This document shows, in pieces, positions 33,850-43,832 of a stretch of 64,000 nt of DNA. The stretch's first letter is position 1; every line of letters starts with the position of its first letter. Below the pieces are notes generated by a model that had not been told where the DNA came from, made no database searches, and saw only the letters and a program-made list of their open reading frames with translations. The translations under genes and the position numbers were made by a program. The stretch comes from Mumia flava. GTDB taxonomy: Bacteria > Actinomycetota > Actinomycetes > Propionibacteriales > Nocardioidaceae. Location of the stretch: the NCBI RefSeq assembly GCF_002797495.1, contig NZ_PGEZ01000001.1, positions 2,728,001-2,792,000 of the forward strand, read 5' to 3'.

Positions 33850-34947
33850 ATGGACGACCAGCCGACCGATGCTCGTGAGACGAGCTCGCGTGACACGAGC
33901 TCACGTGAGACGAGCTCACGTGAGGACGCGCGGGTGGTGATCGTGCTCGGCCCCGGTCGCAGCGGGACCAGCTCGATCGCGGGCGCCCTGAGCATGTCCG
34001 GCGTCGCCGTCCCGGGCCCGGCGATCTCGGCCGACGACAGCAATCCTCGTGGCCACTTCGAGCCGAGCTGGATGGTCGGGCTCCAGCACCGCATCCTCAC
34101 CGAGGCGCGCGTCGGGGACCTCGACCCCACGCCGCGGATCGCCGACCGCCTCCGCCCGTACGCCCAGGGCGAGGTCCGGGCCGAGGTGCGCGCGTGGATC
34201 GGCTCGGCGCTCGACGAGCACGACCAGGTCGTGCTCAAGGACCCGCGGACCGTGCACTTCGTCGACCTGTGGACCGAGGCGTGCGACGACCTCGGGGTGA
34301 AGCCGCGCTTCCTCACGATGCTGCGGCACCCCGCGGAGGTCTCCGGCAGCCGCAACACCTACTACTTCCAGGTCACCGACCCCGCCGAGCGTCGTGCCGG
34401 CGCGATCCGCCAGGTCGCGGGATGGCTGAACGCCGCGCTGGAGGCCGAGCGGGCCTCGCGGTCGTACGACCGCGTCTTCGTGCGCTACCAGGACCTGCTC
34501 GCCGACTGGCGTCCGGAGCTCACCCGTGTCGCCGACCAGCTGGATCTGCGGCTGCAGCCGCCGGCCGATGCTTCGCCGCACCCGGTCGAGGACTTCATCG
34601 ACCCGGGTCTGCGTCGCGTCACGGTCTCCTGGGACGACCTCGACGTCCCCGTCGCCCTGGCCGACCTCGCGCAGCGGACCTGGGACGCCTTCGAGCCGCT
34701 CACGACGGGCGCGGACGGGGACCCGGCCGCGTTCGACCGCCTCCGCGAGGACTACGACCGCTACTTCACCGACGCGCTCGACCTCACCCAGGCCGCGCGC
34801 AAGGCAGGGGAGCGGGCCGCCCGCGCCGCGGGCGCCGAGCGTGCGCGCCAGGGGGCCGAGAAGGCCGCGACCCGTGCGCGACGCGAGGCCGAGTCCCGGA
34901 CCGTACGGGCCCGCCTCCGGGCCGCGGCCCGTCGCATCCGCTCCTAG
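33850..34947 (+). CDS. Sulfotransferase-family protein with repeat N-terminus
   Basis: A 365-residue protein with the P-loop-like PAPS motif VIVLGPGRSGTSSIAGAL (30-47) and a later LTMLRHPAEVSGS segment that supplies the 3'-phosphate-binding Arg and Ser. It resembles actinobacterial sulfotransferases acting on glycolipids or polymers. Residues 9-25 are three copies of a five-residue RETSS-type repeat encoded by a 15-base tandem repeat. The last 60 residues are Ala/Arg-rich and helical. ATG 33850 follows GAGGA at five bases. Divergent from the other sulfotransferase, it may act on the same polymer. Confidence 0.78.
   Translation: MDDQPTDARETSSRDTSSRETSSREDARVVIVLGPGRSGTSSIAGALSMSGVAVPGPAISADDSNPRGHFEPSWMVGLQHRILTEARVGDLDPTPRIADRLRPYAQGEVRAEVRAWIGSALDEHDQVVLKDPRTVHFVDLWTEACDDLGVKPRFLTMLRHPAEVSGSRNTYYFQVTDPAERRAGAIRQVAGWLNAALEAERASRSYDRVFVRYQDLLADWRPELTRVADQLDLRLQPPADASPHPVEDFIDPGLRRVTVSWDDLDVPVALADLAQRTWDAFEPLTTGADGDPAAFDRLREDYDRYFTDALDLTQAARKAGERAARAAGAERARQGAEKAATRARREAESRTVRARLRAAARRIRS
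33874..33924 (+). repeat. 15-base tandem repeat inside the sulfotransferase gene
   Basis: Three full units of CGTGAGACGAGCTCG type (33874-33888, 33889-33903, 33904-33918) plus CGTGAG. Units differ at one or two bases. Copy-number change would keep the frame. Confidence 0.9.
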
Positions 34948-35010
34948 AACGGCGCCCGGGCCGTCGCGTCGGTGGGTCTGGACGGTGGTGCGCGCCGCCG
35001 GACCGGGGGA

Positions 35011-35104
35011 CGTGGGTCTCGACATCGACGTGGGTCTCGACATCGACGGTGCTCGGGCAACGGGAATGTCGAGATGCCGGTCCACAGCGCCGCAATGTCG
35101 AGAC
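35011..35104. repeat. Repeat cluster between convergent genes
   Basis: An 18-base direct repeat, CGTGGGTCTCGACATCGA, at 35011-35028 and 35029-35046, followed by two inverted copies of its core (ATGTCGAGA-type) near 35067 and 35094. Transcripts from either side could fold here, so it may serve as a bidirectional terminator; it also resembles dispersed intergenic repeats. Confidence 0.7.
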
Positions 35105-35112
35105 GCATCCGG

Positions 35113-37815
35113 CTACGACTGCGACTGCGCCGCGATCGCGCGCCAGACCCGGTCGCGCGACATCGGCAGCTCGGTCATCCGGACCCCGACGGCGTCGCGG
35201 ATCGCGTTCGCGAGGGCCGGAGCGACCGGGTTGTACGGGGACTCGCTCATCGACTTCGCGCCCTGGGGTCCGACCGTGTCGTACGTCGTCGCGAACAGCA
35301 CGTCGGTCGACGGCACGTCCCCGATCTGCGGCACGTGGTACGTGCGCAGCACCGGCGTCCGGACCACTCCGTCGGCGCCGACCACGACCTCCTCGTAGAG
35401 CGCGGTGCCGATCCCTTGGGCGATGCCGCCCTCGATCTGCCCGCGGCACTGCTCAGGATTCAGGACCACCCCGGCGTCGGCGGCGTGCACCGAGCCGAGG
35501 ATCCGGACCTCGCCCGACTCGACGTCGACCGCCACCTCGAACGCCTGGACGTTGAACGCCACCGAGCGCGGCGAGCCGTCGGCGTGCCCGCGCCCGACGA
35601 GTGGCCCGTCGTCCGTCGCGACGAGGTCGGCGAGCGGGACCCGCGTCGCGTCGACGACGACCGCGTCGGACTCGAGCCGAGCGGACCCCGGGTCGCCGCC
35701 GACCCGCGCCGCCGCTGCCGCGACCAGCTGTTCCGCCAGATCGCGCGCCGCCGCCTGCAGCGCGGCGCCGGCGACGACGATCCCGGTCGAGCCGAACGCG
35801 CCGGTGTCGTGGCCGACCGACGCGGTGGTGCCGTGCACGAGCCGGACCCGCGCGGTCGTGGTGGCGAGCGTCTGGGCCACGAGCTGGAGGTGGGTGGTCG
35901 TGCTCCCGTTGCCGAACTCGGCCGTCCCGCACCGCGCCTCGTACGTCCCGCCGGGCAGGAGCCGCACGGTGGCCTCGCCTCGATGTCCGCGGGGCGGGAT
36001 CGTGTCGATCATCGCCAGCGCGACGCCGCGCCCGACCCGCCACTGCGGACCGGGCGGCGGCGCGTGGCTCTCGAGCCGGTCTGATGCGAGCCGCAGGCAC
36101 TCGAGCGCACCGTGACTGCCGTACACGACGTCGTCGGGCTCCGTCGACCACGCGACCATCGGGTCGCCCGGCAGGACGACGTTGCGTGCACGCGTCTCGA
36201 ACGGGTCGAGCCCGGCCCTGCGCCCCAGCTCGTCGACGACCTGCTCGAGGGCGAAGACGACCTGCCCCAGGCCGTAGCCGCGGAACGCCCCCGCGGGCAC
36301 GGTGTTGGTGTAGACGGCCTCGCCGCGGACCCGCTTGGCGGCACAGCGGTAGATCGCGATCGACTCGTTGCACCCGTGGAAGAGCACCCCCGGCCCGTGG
36401 TTGCCGTAGGCGCCGGTGTCGGAGAGCACGTCGACGTCGAGGGCGCACAGCCGGCCGTCGGCGTCGGCGCCGGCGCGGACCCGGATCCGCATCGGGTGCC
36501 GGGTCGTCGTCGCCGTCAGCTGCTCGGTCCTCGACAGCTCGAGCTGGACCGGCCGTCCGGTCCGCAGCACCGCGAGCGCGACCAGGTCCTCGACCAGCAT
36601 CTCCTGCTTGGCCCCGAACCCGCCGCCGACCCGGGTGGTCTCCACGCGCACGGTCGTCGGGTCGCGACCGAGCAGGAGCGCGAGCTCGTCGCGGACGAGG
36701 TAGGGAACCTGACTGCTGGTGCGCACCACGAGCGTCTCGCCCTCGAGCCAGCCGACGGCGCCGTGCGTCTCCAGGTGCGTCGCCTGCACGCGGCCGGTGG
36801 AGAACGTGGCCTCGACCAGGTGGGCCGCGCCGGCGAGCGCCGCGTCGACGTCGCCGATCTCGGAGTCGATCCGGGCGACGACGTTGCGGGCCGGATCGGC
36901 GATCCCGGCGTCGTCCGGCGCGTCCGCGTGCAGCAGAGGCGCTCCCGGCCGGCGTGCCGCCTCGGGATCGGTCACCGCCTGCAGCGGCTCGTAGCGCACG
37001 GCGACGTCGCGTACGGCTCGCTGCGCGTCCTGCGGGGTCTCCGCCACGACCAGGGCCACGCGCTGCCCGACGAAACGGACGCGGGAGTCCAGCACCCGGG
37101 TGTCGAGGGGGTCGTCGGTGCGGTGGTGGTGCCGGGCCGTGGAGAAGGCGACGTCCGGGACGTCGTGGTGCGTCAGCACGGCGACGACGCCCGGTCGGGA
37201 GAGCGCGGCCGCCGTGTCGACCTCGAGGATCCGGGCGTGCGGGTGGGGCGAGCGTACCACGGCCGCGTGCAGCAGCCCGGCGGGCGGGTCGTCGAGGGTG
37301 AACCGAGCCCGGCCGCGCACGAGGTCCGGTCCTGCGGCCGAGCCGATGCTCCGACCGACCGGACCCTCGACGTCGTCGGGCTCGGTGTTGCGTCGGCCCG
37401 CGATCGCGTCGCGGATCGCGCGGTACCCGGTGCAGCGGCACAGGTTCTGCTTGAGCAGCCGCTCGAGGTCGTCGCCGTCGGCCTCCGAGAGGCACGCGGC
37501 GGTCGTGACCATCCCGGACGTGCAGAACCCGCACTGGAAGCCCTGCGCCTCGCGGAACCGGCGCGCGACGTCGGCGGTGTCCTCGCCGGGGGAGAGGCCC
37601 GCGGCGGTGGTGACGTCGCGGCCCACGGCGCGCACCGCCGGGGTGATGCAGGAGTGCACCGGGACGTCGTCGAGGAGCACCGTGCAGGCGCCGCAGTCGC
37701 CGGCGTCGCACCCCTTCTTCACGTCGCCGCACCCGACGTCGCGCAGGAACGTCCGCAGGCACCGGCCCGCCTCGGGGTGTGCGTCGACCTCGGCGCCGTT
37801 GACCCGGATGCTCAT
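35113..37815 (-). CDS. Xanthine dehydrogenase-type protein, fused 2Fe-2S and molybdopterin subunits
   Basis: A 900-residue member of the molybdenum hydroxylase family. The N-terminal plant-type ferredoxin domain has Cys36, Cys41, Cys44 and Cys56. The second FeS domain has QCGFC (Cys95, Cys98) and CRC (Cys126, Cys128). The molybdopterin-binding part follows from about 160, with GGGFGAKQE, GAFRGYGLGQ and a C-terminal SMSESP in which Glu858 takes the place of the catalytic Glu. Family members usually have these as separate chains or as one with FAD; here FAD is on its own subunit, encoded just upstream. ATG 37815 overlaps that gene's stop. Next to a guanine-deaminase-like gene, xanthine is the likely substrate, though other purines or N-heterocycles are possible. 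Confidence 0.85.
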   Translation of the reverse strand: MSIRVNGAEVDAHPEAGRCLRTFLRDVGCGDVKKGCDAGDCGACTVLLDDVPVHSCITPAVRAVGRDVTTAAGLSPGEDTADVARRFREAQGFQCGFCTSGMVTTAACLSEADGDDLERLLKQNLCRCTGYRAIRDAIAGRRNTEPDDVEGPVGRSIGSAAGPDLVRGRARFTLDDPPAGLLHAAVVRSPHPHARILEVDTAAALSRPGVVAVLTHHDVPDVAFSTARHHHRTDDPLDTRVLDSRVRFVGQRVALVVAETPQDAQRAVRDVAVRYEPLQAVTDPEAARRPGAPLLHADAPDDAGIADPARNVVARIDSEIGDVDAALAGAAHLVEATFSTGRVQATHLETHGAVGWLEGETLVVRTSSQVPYLVRDELALLLGRDPTTVRVETTRVGGGFGAKQEMLVEDLVALAVLRTGRPVQLELSRTEQLTATTTRHPMRIRVRAGADADGRLCALDVDVLSDTGAYGNHGPGVLFHGCNESIAIYRCAAKRVRGEAVYTNTVPAGAFRGYGLGQVVFALEQVVDELGRRAGLDPFETRARNVVLPGDPMVAWSTEPDDVVYGSHGALECLRLASDRLESHAPPPGPQWRVGRGVALAMIDTIPPRGHRGEATVRLLPGGTYEARCGTAEFGNGSTTTHLQLVAQTLATTTARVRLVHGTTASVGHDTGAFGSTGIVVAGAALQAAARDLAEQLVAAAAARVGGDPGSARLESDAVVVDATRVPLADLVATDDGPLVGRGHADGSPRSVAFNVQAFEVAVDVESGEVRILGSVHAADAGVVLNPEQCRGQIEGGIAQGIGTALYEEVVVGADGVVRTPVLRTYHVPQIGDVPSTDVLFATTYDTVGPQGAKSMSESPYNPVAPALANAIRDAVGVRMTELPMSRDRVWRAIAAQSQS

Positions 37816-38684
37816 CGCGCTGCTCCGACCTCGGCGACCACCTCGGCGCCGAGACGGCGCGCACAGTGCCGACGCCAGTCGGCCGCGCCGTACGCGTCGT
37901 CCAGCCACGCGCCACCGACGCGCTCGTCGACGCGCTCGGCGACCAGGTCCGCGTCGGCGTCGGCCGGCAGTCTCAGGACGAGTGGTCGGGGCACCGCAGC
38001 GGACACGGTCAGGACCGCCTCGTCACCGTCGCGCCGCGCGATCAGCACCGCGCCCGAGCGCCCCCGGGTGGCACGCGAGGCCCGGCGGAAGCCGACCGGC
38101 GCGGTGCACGAGGGGAGAGGGACCCGGAACGACCGGACCAGCTCACCCGGCCCCAGCGACGTCACGCCGTCGCCGATCACGAGGTCCGGGACGCGCGTCG
38201 TACGGCTGGTGCCGTCGGGACGCCAGACGAGCACCTCGGCGTCCAGCGCCGCGAGCATCGAGGTCATCGCGCCGGCGGGGAGGCCGAGGCAGACGTTGCC
38301 GCCGACGGTGGCGCTGCTCCAGACCTTGAAGCCGGCGAGCAGGGCGTCGAGGCACTGCCGGGCGAGCGCCGGGAGGGTCCACCCGTCGGGCAGCGCCGTC
38401 GGGCCGGCGGCCCTCACGCCCCCCGCCCGCAGCAGCGGCGCGGGGTCGCCGCAGGCAGCGGCCAGGGTCCCCAGCGTGCACGTCGCCGCGATCTCGAGAC
38501 CGTCGTCGTCCACGACGAGTGCCGGCCAGTCCATCGCGGTCAGGTCCCGCAGCCGCCGCAGGCCGGGCTGCGGCTCGGAGAAGAGATAGGTGCCGCCCGC
38601 GAGCCACGCGTCGCCCGGCCGCACGTCGGACAGCTGACCGCGGTCGGTGACCAGCTCGTGCGCCTCCACGTCCAGGAGGTCCAT
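37812..38684 (-). CDS. FAD-binding subunit of xanthine dehydrogenase-type complex
   Basis: A 290-residue CoxM-like FAD subunit. It has WLAGGTYLFSEP in the first FAD-binding loop, LEIAATCTLGTLA, and the second loop ATVGGNVCLGLPAGAM, both standard for this family, plus a C-terminal CO_deh_flav_C-like region. It passes electrons from the FeS clusters of the partner protein to NAD+ or another acceptor. ATG 38684 shares a base with the stop of the deaminase gene (TGATG), and its stop overlaps the large-subunit start. Confidence 0.87.
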   Translation of the reverse strand: MDLLDVEAHELVTDRGQLSDVRPGDAWLAGGTYLFSEPQPGLRRLRDLTAMDWPALVVDDDGLEIAATCTLGTLAAACGDPAPLLRAGGVRAAGPTALPDGWTLPALARQCLDALLAGFKVWSSATVGGNVCLGLPAGAMTSMLAALDAEVLVWRPDGTSRTTRVPDLVIGDGVTSLGPGELVRSFRVPLPSCTAPVGFRRASRATRGRSGAVLIARRDGDEAVLTVSAAVPRPLVLRLPADADADLVAERVDERVGGAWLDDAYGAADWRRHCARRLGAEVVAEVGAAR

Positions 38685-39208
38685 CAGTACTCCGTCCGGC
38701 GGTCGGTGGCGAGCCAGGCGTCGAACGGACGGACCGCCCCCGCGACCAGGACCTGCCGGACCACCGTGCGGCTCCAGCCCTCGCGGGGCCGGGCCAGCTC
38801 CTCGTAGAACGCCAGGTCGTCGAAGCCGCCGCGCGCGGCGTCGTGCCGGTCGGCGGCGAAGTGGACCGCGTCGAGCCGCGCCCAGAGCGCGGCGGCCAGG
38901 CACATCGGGCACGGCTCGCACGAGGAGTAGAGGACCGCTCCGTCCAGCCGGAAGTCGCCGCGCTCACGGCACGCGGCTCGGATCGCCGTGACCTCGGCGT
39001 GCGCGGTCGGGTCCAGGTCACGGGTGACCCGGTTGCCGGCCTCGGCGACGACCCGGTCGCCGACCGCGATCACCGCCCCGAACGGCCCGCCGCCCTCGGC
39101 GACGTTGGACTCCGCGAGCGCGACCGCACGCTCGAGCAGGGCCCGGGTCGTACGGGTCGCCGCGGCCGGAGTCCCGGCCGTACGGTGGTCGGGCTGTCTG
39201 CTCGTCAT
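38684..39208 (-). CDS. Guanine deaminase-like / nucleoside deaminase
   Basis: A 174-residue zinc deaminase of the cytidine/deoxycytidylate deaminase fold. The active site is visible as HAE (His70, Glu72) and SSCEPCPMC (Cys100, Cys103). Actinobacterial guanine deaminases have this size and motif arrangement. Product xanthine would feed the hydroxylase encoded next in the same operon. ATG 39208 is preceded by GGAGAG at proper spacing; in-frame GTG 39226 and ATG 39220 are less likely. It could alternatively be a tRNA-adenosine or other nucleoside deaminase, but the operon argues for purine breakdown. Confidence 0.8.
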   Translation of the reverse strand: MTSRQPDHRTAGTPAAATRTTRALLERAVALAESNVAEGGGPFGAVIAVGDRVVAEAGNRVTRDLDPTAHAEVTAIRAACRERGDFRLDGAVLYSSCEPCPMCLAAALWARLDAVHFAADRHDAARGGFDDLAFYEELARPREGWSRTVVRQVLVAGAVRPFDAWLATDRRTEY

Positions 39209-39323
39209 CGCACTCTCCATCCGCACAGCATCGGAGACAGGCGTTAAGCCCCGACTCCATCCGCGTAACCCCCAGATTGCCGTACGTGCCCGTCCGTCAT
39301 CCTCGCCTTGTCCGGATCACGGC

Positions 39324-40295
39324 TCACGAGGTCTCTCGACGAGGCGCCCGCGGGGTGCCGGGCTCGGGCTCGGGGCGCGCCTCCGAGGGTGCGTAGGTGC
39401 GGGTGCCGAAGTAGCACGCGACCCGGCTCATCACCCGCTCGGACCGCGACAGCAGCACGTAGCGCTTGCGTCCGCGGGACAGGCCGGTCGGACGGAAGTC
39501 GATCCGGTAGCCGGCGCGCGTCGCGATCCTCAGCAGGGACTCGGGCGAGTAGTAGGCCGTGTGGTCGTGGAAGAACGGGTAGCGGTCCTTGCTGAGCCTC
39601 CAGCCGCCGTAGACGTTCGTGCCGCACACCAGCAGCCCGTCCGAGGCCACGAACGAGAACAGGGTGTCGAAGTCGGCCCGAGGCTCACGGAAGTGCTCCA
39701 CCACCTCGCTCGCGATCACCACGTGGAAGCGGCGACCCGACGAGGGGCGGCCCACGTCGACGAAGTCGGCGTCGTCGCGCAGCCGCACGATGTCGCCGAT
39801 CGCCACGTGGTCCACGCCGTCGAGGCGGGCGATGTGGACGTTGTCGACGCTGCGGCCGGCGCCGTACACCAGGACGTCGACGGGGTCGCGGCGGGCGAGG
39901 ATGTCGACCGCCATGCGCGCCATCTGGTACTCGCGGCCCGGCGTCTCGTGCGTGCCGACCCGGACGGTCCCCGAGGTCCTCACCCGGATCTCGTCGAGGT
40001 CGGTGACGTCGTGGTAGCTGCTGCGACCTTTCGGGATGCCGATGAAACCGCAGACCCGGCACTCGACGATCCGGATCGTGCGGTCGCTGAAGTGCGCCGA
40101 CGTGATCGTCCGGCTCCGCACGCGCGGGGACCCGCACACGCGACACCCTCCGGGCGGCGTGCCCGTCCGGCGCGAGCGTGCAGCGCGACGCAGGGCGTCC
40201 AGGTAGGCGGGACGCGAGACCGGGTCGGTCAGGCCGGCGGCCACCCGGCGGATCCGCCCGGTGGCCGCGCGAACACCTCGGAACGCGTTCGGCAT
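39324..40295 (-). CDS. Zinc-ribbon SAM-dependent methyltransferase
   Basis: A 323-residue protein. An N-terminal four-cysteine knuckle (Cys51, Cys54, Cys79, Cys82) precedes a class I methyltransferase domain with VLVYGAGRSVDN as the SAM loop and VVIASEVVEHF in the motif II/III region. Such zinc-ribbon methyltransferases commonly modify sugars or cell-surface oligosaccharides. The ATG is six bases after TAGGCT on the minus strand, a leaderless arrangement. It is divergent from the ribosomal operon and is the last accessory gene before it. Substrate unknown. Confidence 0.78.
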   Translation of the reverse strand: MPNAFRGVRAATGRIRRVAAGLTDPVSRPAYLDALRRAARSRRTGTPPGGCRVCGSPRVRSRTITSAHFSDRTIRIVECRVCGFIGIPKGRSSYHDVTDLDEIRVRTSGTVRVGTHETPGREYQMARMAVDILARRDPVDVLVYGAGRSVDNVHIARLDGVDHVAIGDIVRLRDDADFVDVGRPSSGRRFHVVIASEVVEHFREPRADFDTLFSFVASDGLLVCGTNVYGGWRLSKDRYPFFHDHTAYYSPESLLRIATRAGYRIDFRPTGLSRGRKRYVLLSRSERVMSRVACYFGTRTYAPSEARPEPEPGTPRAPRRETS

Positions 40296-40301
40296 CGGTC
40301 G

Positions 40302-40307
40302 AGCCTA
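40302..40307 (-). promoter_or_regulatory. Predicted leaderless -10 element
   Basis: TAGGCT on the minus strand, then CGACCG and the ATG of the methyltransferase. Spacing is exactly that of leaderless promoters; no -35 is evident. Confidence 0.55.
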
Positions 40308-40710
40308 GCCGCTCGCGGTGCCGGCGGCGCGCCGGCGACGGAGTCCGGACACGTCCGCCGTCCCGCGCGCTTGGGCGGTCCCGTACGATGGTCGAGAACT
40401 CCGGGTGAGACGCATCTCTCCCGATCGAGCGGGCCTGGATTTGGCATCGCGGGGTCGGGTCTGTCAAACTTGGAAAGTTGCTCCGGTACGGCTGCTCTGC
40501 GGCCGAGCCTGGCCAGGAGGACGGCGATCGCGCCGAAGAGCGCGGCTGACGGACTGGGCCCAACCATCAAACTCCAGAGGTGTGACGGATACGCGCGTGC
40601 TCAGCGCGCGCGACACGCCCGACCTCGGGGGTCGGAGGGGAGCACAGCTTCACCTCGGACCTCGAGGTGGAGAGACCGAGGCAGGACGAAGAGAAGGACG
40701 AAGCGAGAGC
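40308..40710 (+). other. Long untranslated region in front of the S10 operon
   Basis: About 400 bases without a gene. Promoter candidates are TTGGCA at 40441 with CAAACT 18 bases on, and an isolated TACGAT at 40384; neither is convincing. Nearer the start of rpsJ the leader can form at least two hairpins: CCGACC/GGTCGG (40619-40635) and CACCTCG/CGAGGTG (40651-40669). In other bacteria this leader carries ribosomal-protein feedback control. An A/G-rich stretch (40683-40703) supplies the ribosome-binding site. Confidence 0.5.
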
Positions 40711-41019
40711 ATGGCGGGACAGAAGATCCGCATCAGGCTCAAGGCCTATGACCACGAGGTGATCGACACCTCGGCGCGCAAGATCGTCGACACCGTCACC
40801 CGTACGGGCGCCACGGTCGCTGGTCCTGTGCCGCTGCCGACGGAGAAGAACGTCTACTGCGTCATCCGTTCGCCGCACAAGTACAAGGACAGCCGCGAGC
40901 ACTTCGAGATGCGCACCCACAAGCGCCTGATCGACATCATCGACCCCACGCCGAAGACCGTCGACTCGCTGATGCGCCTCGACCTGCCTGCCGGCGTCGA
41001 CATCGAGATCAAGCTCTGA
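40711..41019 (+). CDS. rpsJ: 30S ribosomal protein S10
   Basis: 102 residues, standard length, beginning [19 protein letters not shown] and containing [19 protein letters not shown], the hallmark of S10. It opens the operon that runs to rplQ. The neighbouring upstream gene is a divergent methyltransferase, not tuf as in many actinomycetes. S10 also acts as NusE in antitermination. Confidence 0.98.
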   Translation: MAGQKIRIRLKAYDHEVIDTSARKIVDTVTRTGATVAGPVPLPTEKNVYCVIRSPHKYKDSREHFEMRTHKRLIDIIDPTPKTVDSLMRLDLPAGVDIEIKL

Positions 41020-41032
41020 GGACCGATCACTG

Positions 41033-41692
41033 ATGAGCAAGCAGAACGCACCCGTCGGGCTGCTCGGGCGCAAGCTCGGCATGACCCAGACGTGGGACGA
41101 GAACAACCGCGTGGTCCCCGTGACCGTGATCGCCGCCGACACCAACGTGGTGACGCAGATCCGCACGGCCGAGACCGACGGCTACACCGCGGTCCAGATC
41201 GGCTTCGGCGAGATCGACCCGCGCAAGGTCAACAAGCCGCAGTCCGGGCACTTCGGCAAGGCCGGCGTCACCGCACGCCGTCACCTCGCCGAGATCCGCA
41301 CCGAGGCCGTCTCCGACTACGAGGTGGGCCAGGAGCTCAGCCCCGAGATCTTCGCCGCCGGTGACTTCGTCGACGTCACCGGCACCACGAAGGGCAAGGG
41401 CTTCGCGGGCGTCATGAAGCGCCACGGCTTCGCCGGCGTCGGTGCCTCGCACGGCGCGCACCGCAACCACCGCAAGCCGGGCTCGATCGGTGGCTGCGCC
41501 ACCCCGGGCCGCGTCTTCAAGGGGCTGCGGATGGCCGGCCGCATGGGCTCGGACCGCGTCACCGCCCAGAGCCTGACCGTCCACGCCGTCGACACCGAGA
41601 AGGGCCTCATCCTGATCAAGGGTGCTGTCCCCGGGCCGAAGGGCGGGGTCGTCATGATCCGCACCGGCGTCAAGAAGGGAGCCGCGAAGTGA
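41033..41692 (+). CDS. rplC: 50S ribosomal protein L3
   Basis: 219 residues with [14 protein letters not shown] at the start and the conserved [16 protein letters not shown] loop that reaches the peptidyl-transferase centre. It starts 13 bases after rpsJ; its stop overlaps the rplD start (GTGA). Confidence 0.98.
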   Translation: MSKQNAPVGLLGRKLGMTQTWDENNRVVPVTVIAADTNVVTQIRTAETDGYTAVQIGFGEIDPRKVNKPQSGHFGKAGVTARRHLAEIRTEAVSDYEVGQELSPEIFAAGDFVDVTGTTKGKGFAGVMKRHGFAGVGASHGAHRNHRKPGSIGGCATPGRVFKGLRMAGRMGSDRVTAQSLTVHAVDTEKGLILIKGAVPGPKGGVVMIRTGVKKGAAK

Positions 41693-42351
41693 CCGCGAAC
41701 GTCCTCGACGTCGATCTCCCCAAGGACATCTTCGACGCGCAGACCAACATCCCGCTGATCCACCAGGTCGTCGTCGCCCAGCTCGCTGCCGCGCGCCAGG
41801 GCACCCACGACACCAAGACCCGCGGCGAGGTCGCCGGCGGCGGCCGCAAGCCGTACCGCCAGAAGGGCACCGGCCGCGCCCGTCAGGGATCGATCCGCGC
41901 GCCCCAGTTCGCCGGCGGTGGCACGGTCCACGGGCCGACGCCGCGCAGCTACGACCAGCGCACCCCGAAGAAGATGAAGGCCGCCGCGCTCCGCGGTGCC
42001 CTGTCGGACCGGGTCCGCAACGGCCGCCTCACCGTGGTCGAGAGCCTGATCGACGGCGACGTGCCGTCGACCAAGCAGGCGCTCGCCGCGCTCCGCGACA
42101 TCACCGCCCGCCCGCGGGTGCTGGTGGTCGTCGACCGCGACGACCAGGTCACGGTGCGCAGCCTGCGCAACGTGCCGGGCGCGAACCTGCTGACGGCCGA
42201 CCAGCTCAACACCTACGACGTGCTGCTCAGCGACGACGTGGTCTTCACCAAGGCAGCGTTCGACGCGTTCGTCGCGCTGCGCTCCAGCGGCGAGGCCGAG
42301 ACCGTCAAGCTGAGCGCCGCCGCGACCGCGAAGGACGGTGACGACAAGTGA
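41689..42351 (+). CDS. rplD: 50S ribosomal protein L4
   Basis: 220 residues, with the extended exit-tunnel loop [21 protein letters not shown]. It uses a GTG start overlapping rplC. L4 represses the S10 operon in E. coli; whether it does so here is unknown. Confidence 0.98.
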   Translation: MTANVLDVDLPKDIFDAQTNIPLIHQVVVAQLAAARQGTHDTKTRGEVAGGGRKPYRQKGTGRARQGSIRAPQFAGGGTVHGPTPRSYDQRTPKKMKAAALRGALSDRVRNGRLTVVESLIDGDVPSTKQALAALRDITARPRVLVVVDRDDQVTVRSLRNVPGANLLTADQLNTYDVLLSDDVVFTKAAFDAFVALRSSGEAETVKLSAAATAKDGDDK

Positions 42352-42653
42352 GCACGCTGCACAAGGATCCGCGCGACGTCCTGATCGCGCCGGTCGTGAG
42401 CGAGAAGAGCTACGGCCTGCTCGACGAGAACAAGTACACGTTCATCGTGCGGCCGGACGCCAACAAGACCGAGATCAAGATCGCCGTCGAGAAGGTCTTC
42501 GGCGTGACGGTCACGGCGGTGAACACCCAGAACCGCAAGGGCAAGACGCGTCGCACCCGCTTCGGCGTCGGCAAGCGTGCCGCCGTCAAGCGGGCGATCG
42601 TGAGCGTCGCCCCGGGCCAGAGCATCGACATCTTCGCTGCGCCGGGCGCCTGA
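42348..42653 (+). CDS. rplW: 50S ribosomal protein L23
   Basis: 101 residues, GTG start overlapping the rplD stop. VVSEKSY and the [16 protein letters not shown] loop identify it. It lies at the exit of the peptide tunnel and is the docking site for trigger factor and SRP. Confidence 0.97.
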   Translation: MSTLHKDPRDVLIAPVVSEKSYGLLDENKYTFIVRPDANKTEIKIAVEKVFGVTVTAVNTQNRKGKTRRTRFGVGKRAAVKRAIVSVAPGQSIDIFAAPGA

Positions 42654-42674
42654 GGGAACGAGGACTGAGTACGC

Positions 42675-43505
<831 letters not shown>

Positions 43506-43518
43506 GGAAGAACCTGAC

Positions 43519-43800
43519 ATGCCACGCAGTTTGAAGAAGGGGCCGTTCGTCGACGACCACCTGCTCAAGAAGGTGGAGGCTCAGAACGAGGCCGGCACCC
43601 ACCAGGTGATCAAGACCTGGTCGCGCCGCTCGATGATCCTCCCGTCCTTCATCGGCCACACCGTCGCGGTCCACGACGGCCGCAAGCACGTGCCGGTGTT
43701 CATCACCGACGCGATGGTGGGCCACAAGCTGGGCGAGTTCGCACCGACGCGTACCTTCCGCGGACACGTCAAGGACGACCGGAAGAGCCGCCGCCGCTGA
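43519..43800 (+). CDS. rpsS: 30S ribosomal protein S19
   Basis: 93 residues, starting [18 protein letters not shown] and including [15 protein letters not shown]. The 13-base gap after rplB contains GAGGAAG as ribosome-binding site. Confidence 0.98.
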   Translation: MPRSLKKGPFVDDHLLKKVEAQNEAGTHQVIKTWSRRSMILPSFIGHTVAVHDGRKHVPVFITDAMVGHKLGEFAPTRTFRGHVKDDRKSRRR

Positions 43801-43832
43801 CGCGGGCGACAACGAGGGAAGAGTTCGAAGAG

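Noticed and set aside
35011-35046. CRISPR array
   Set aside because: Only two adjacent copies with no spacers and no cas genes.
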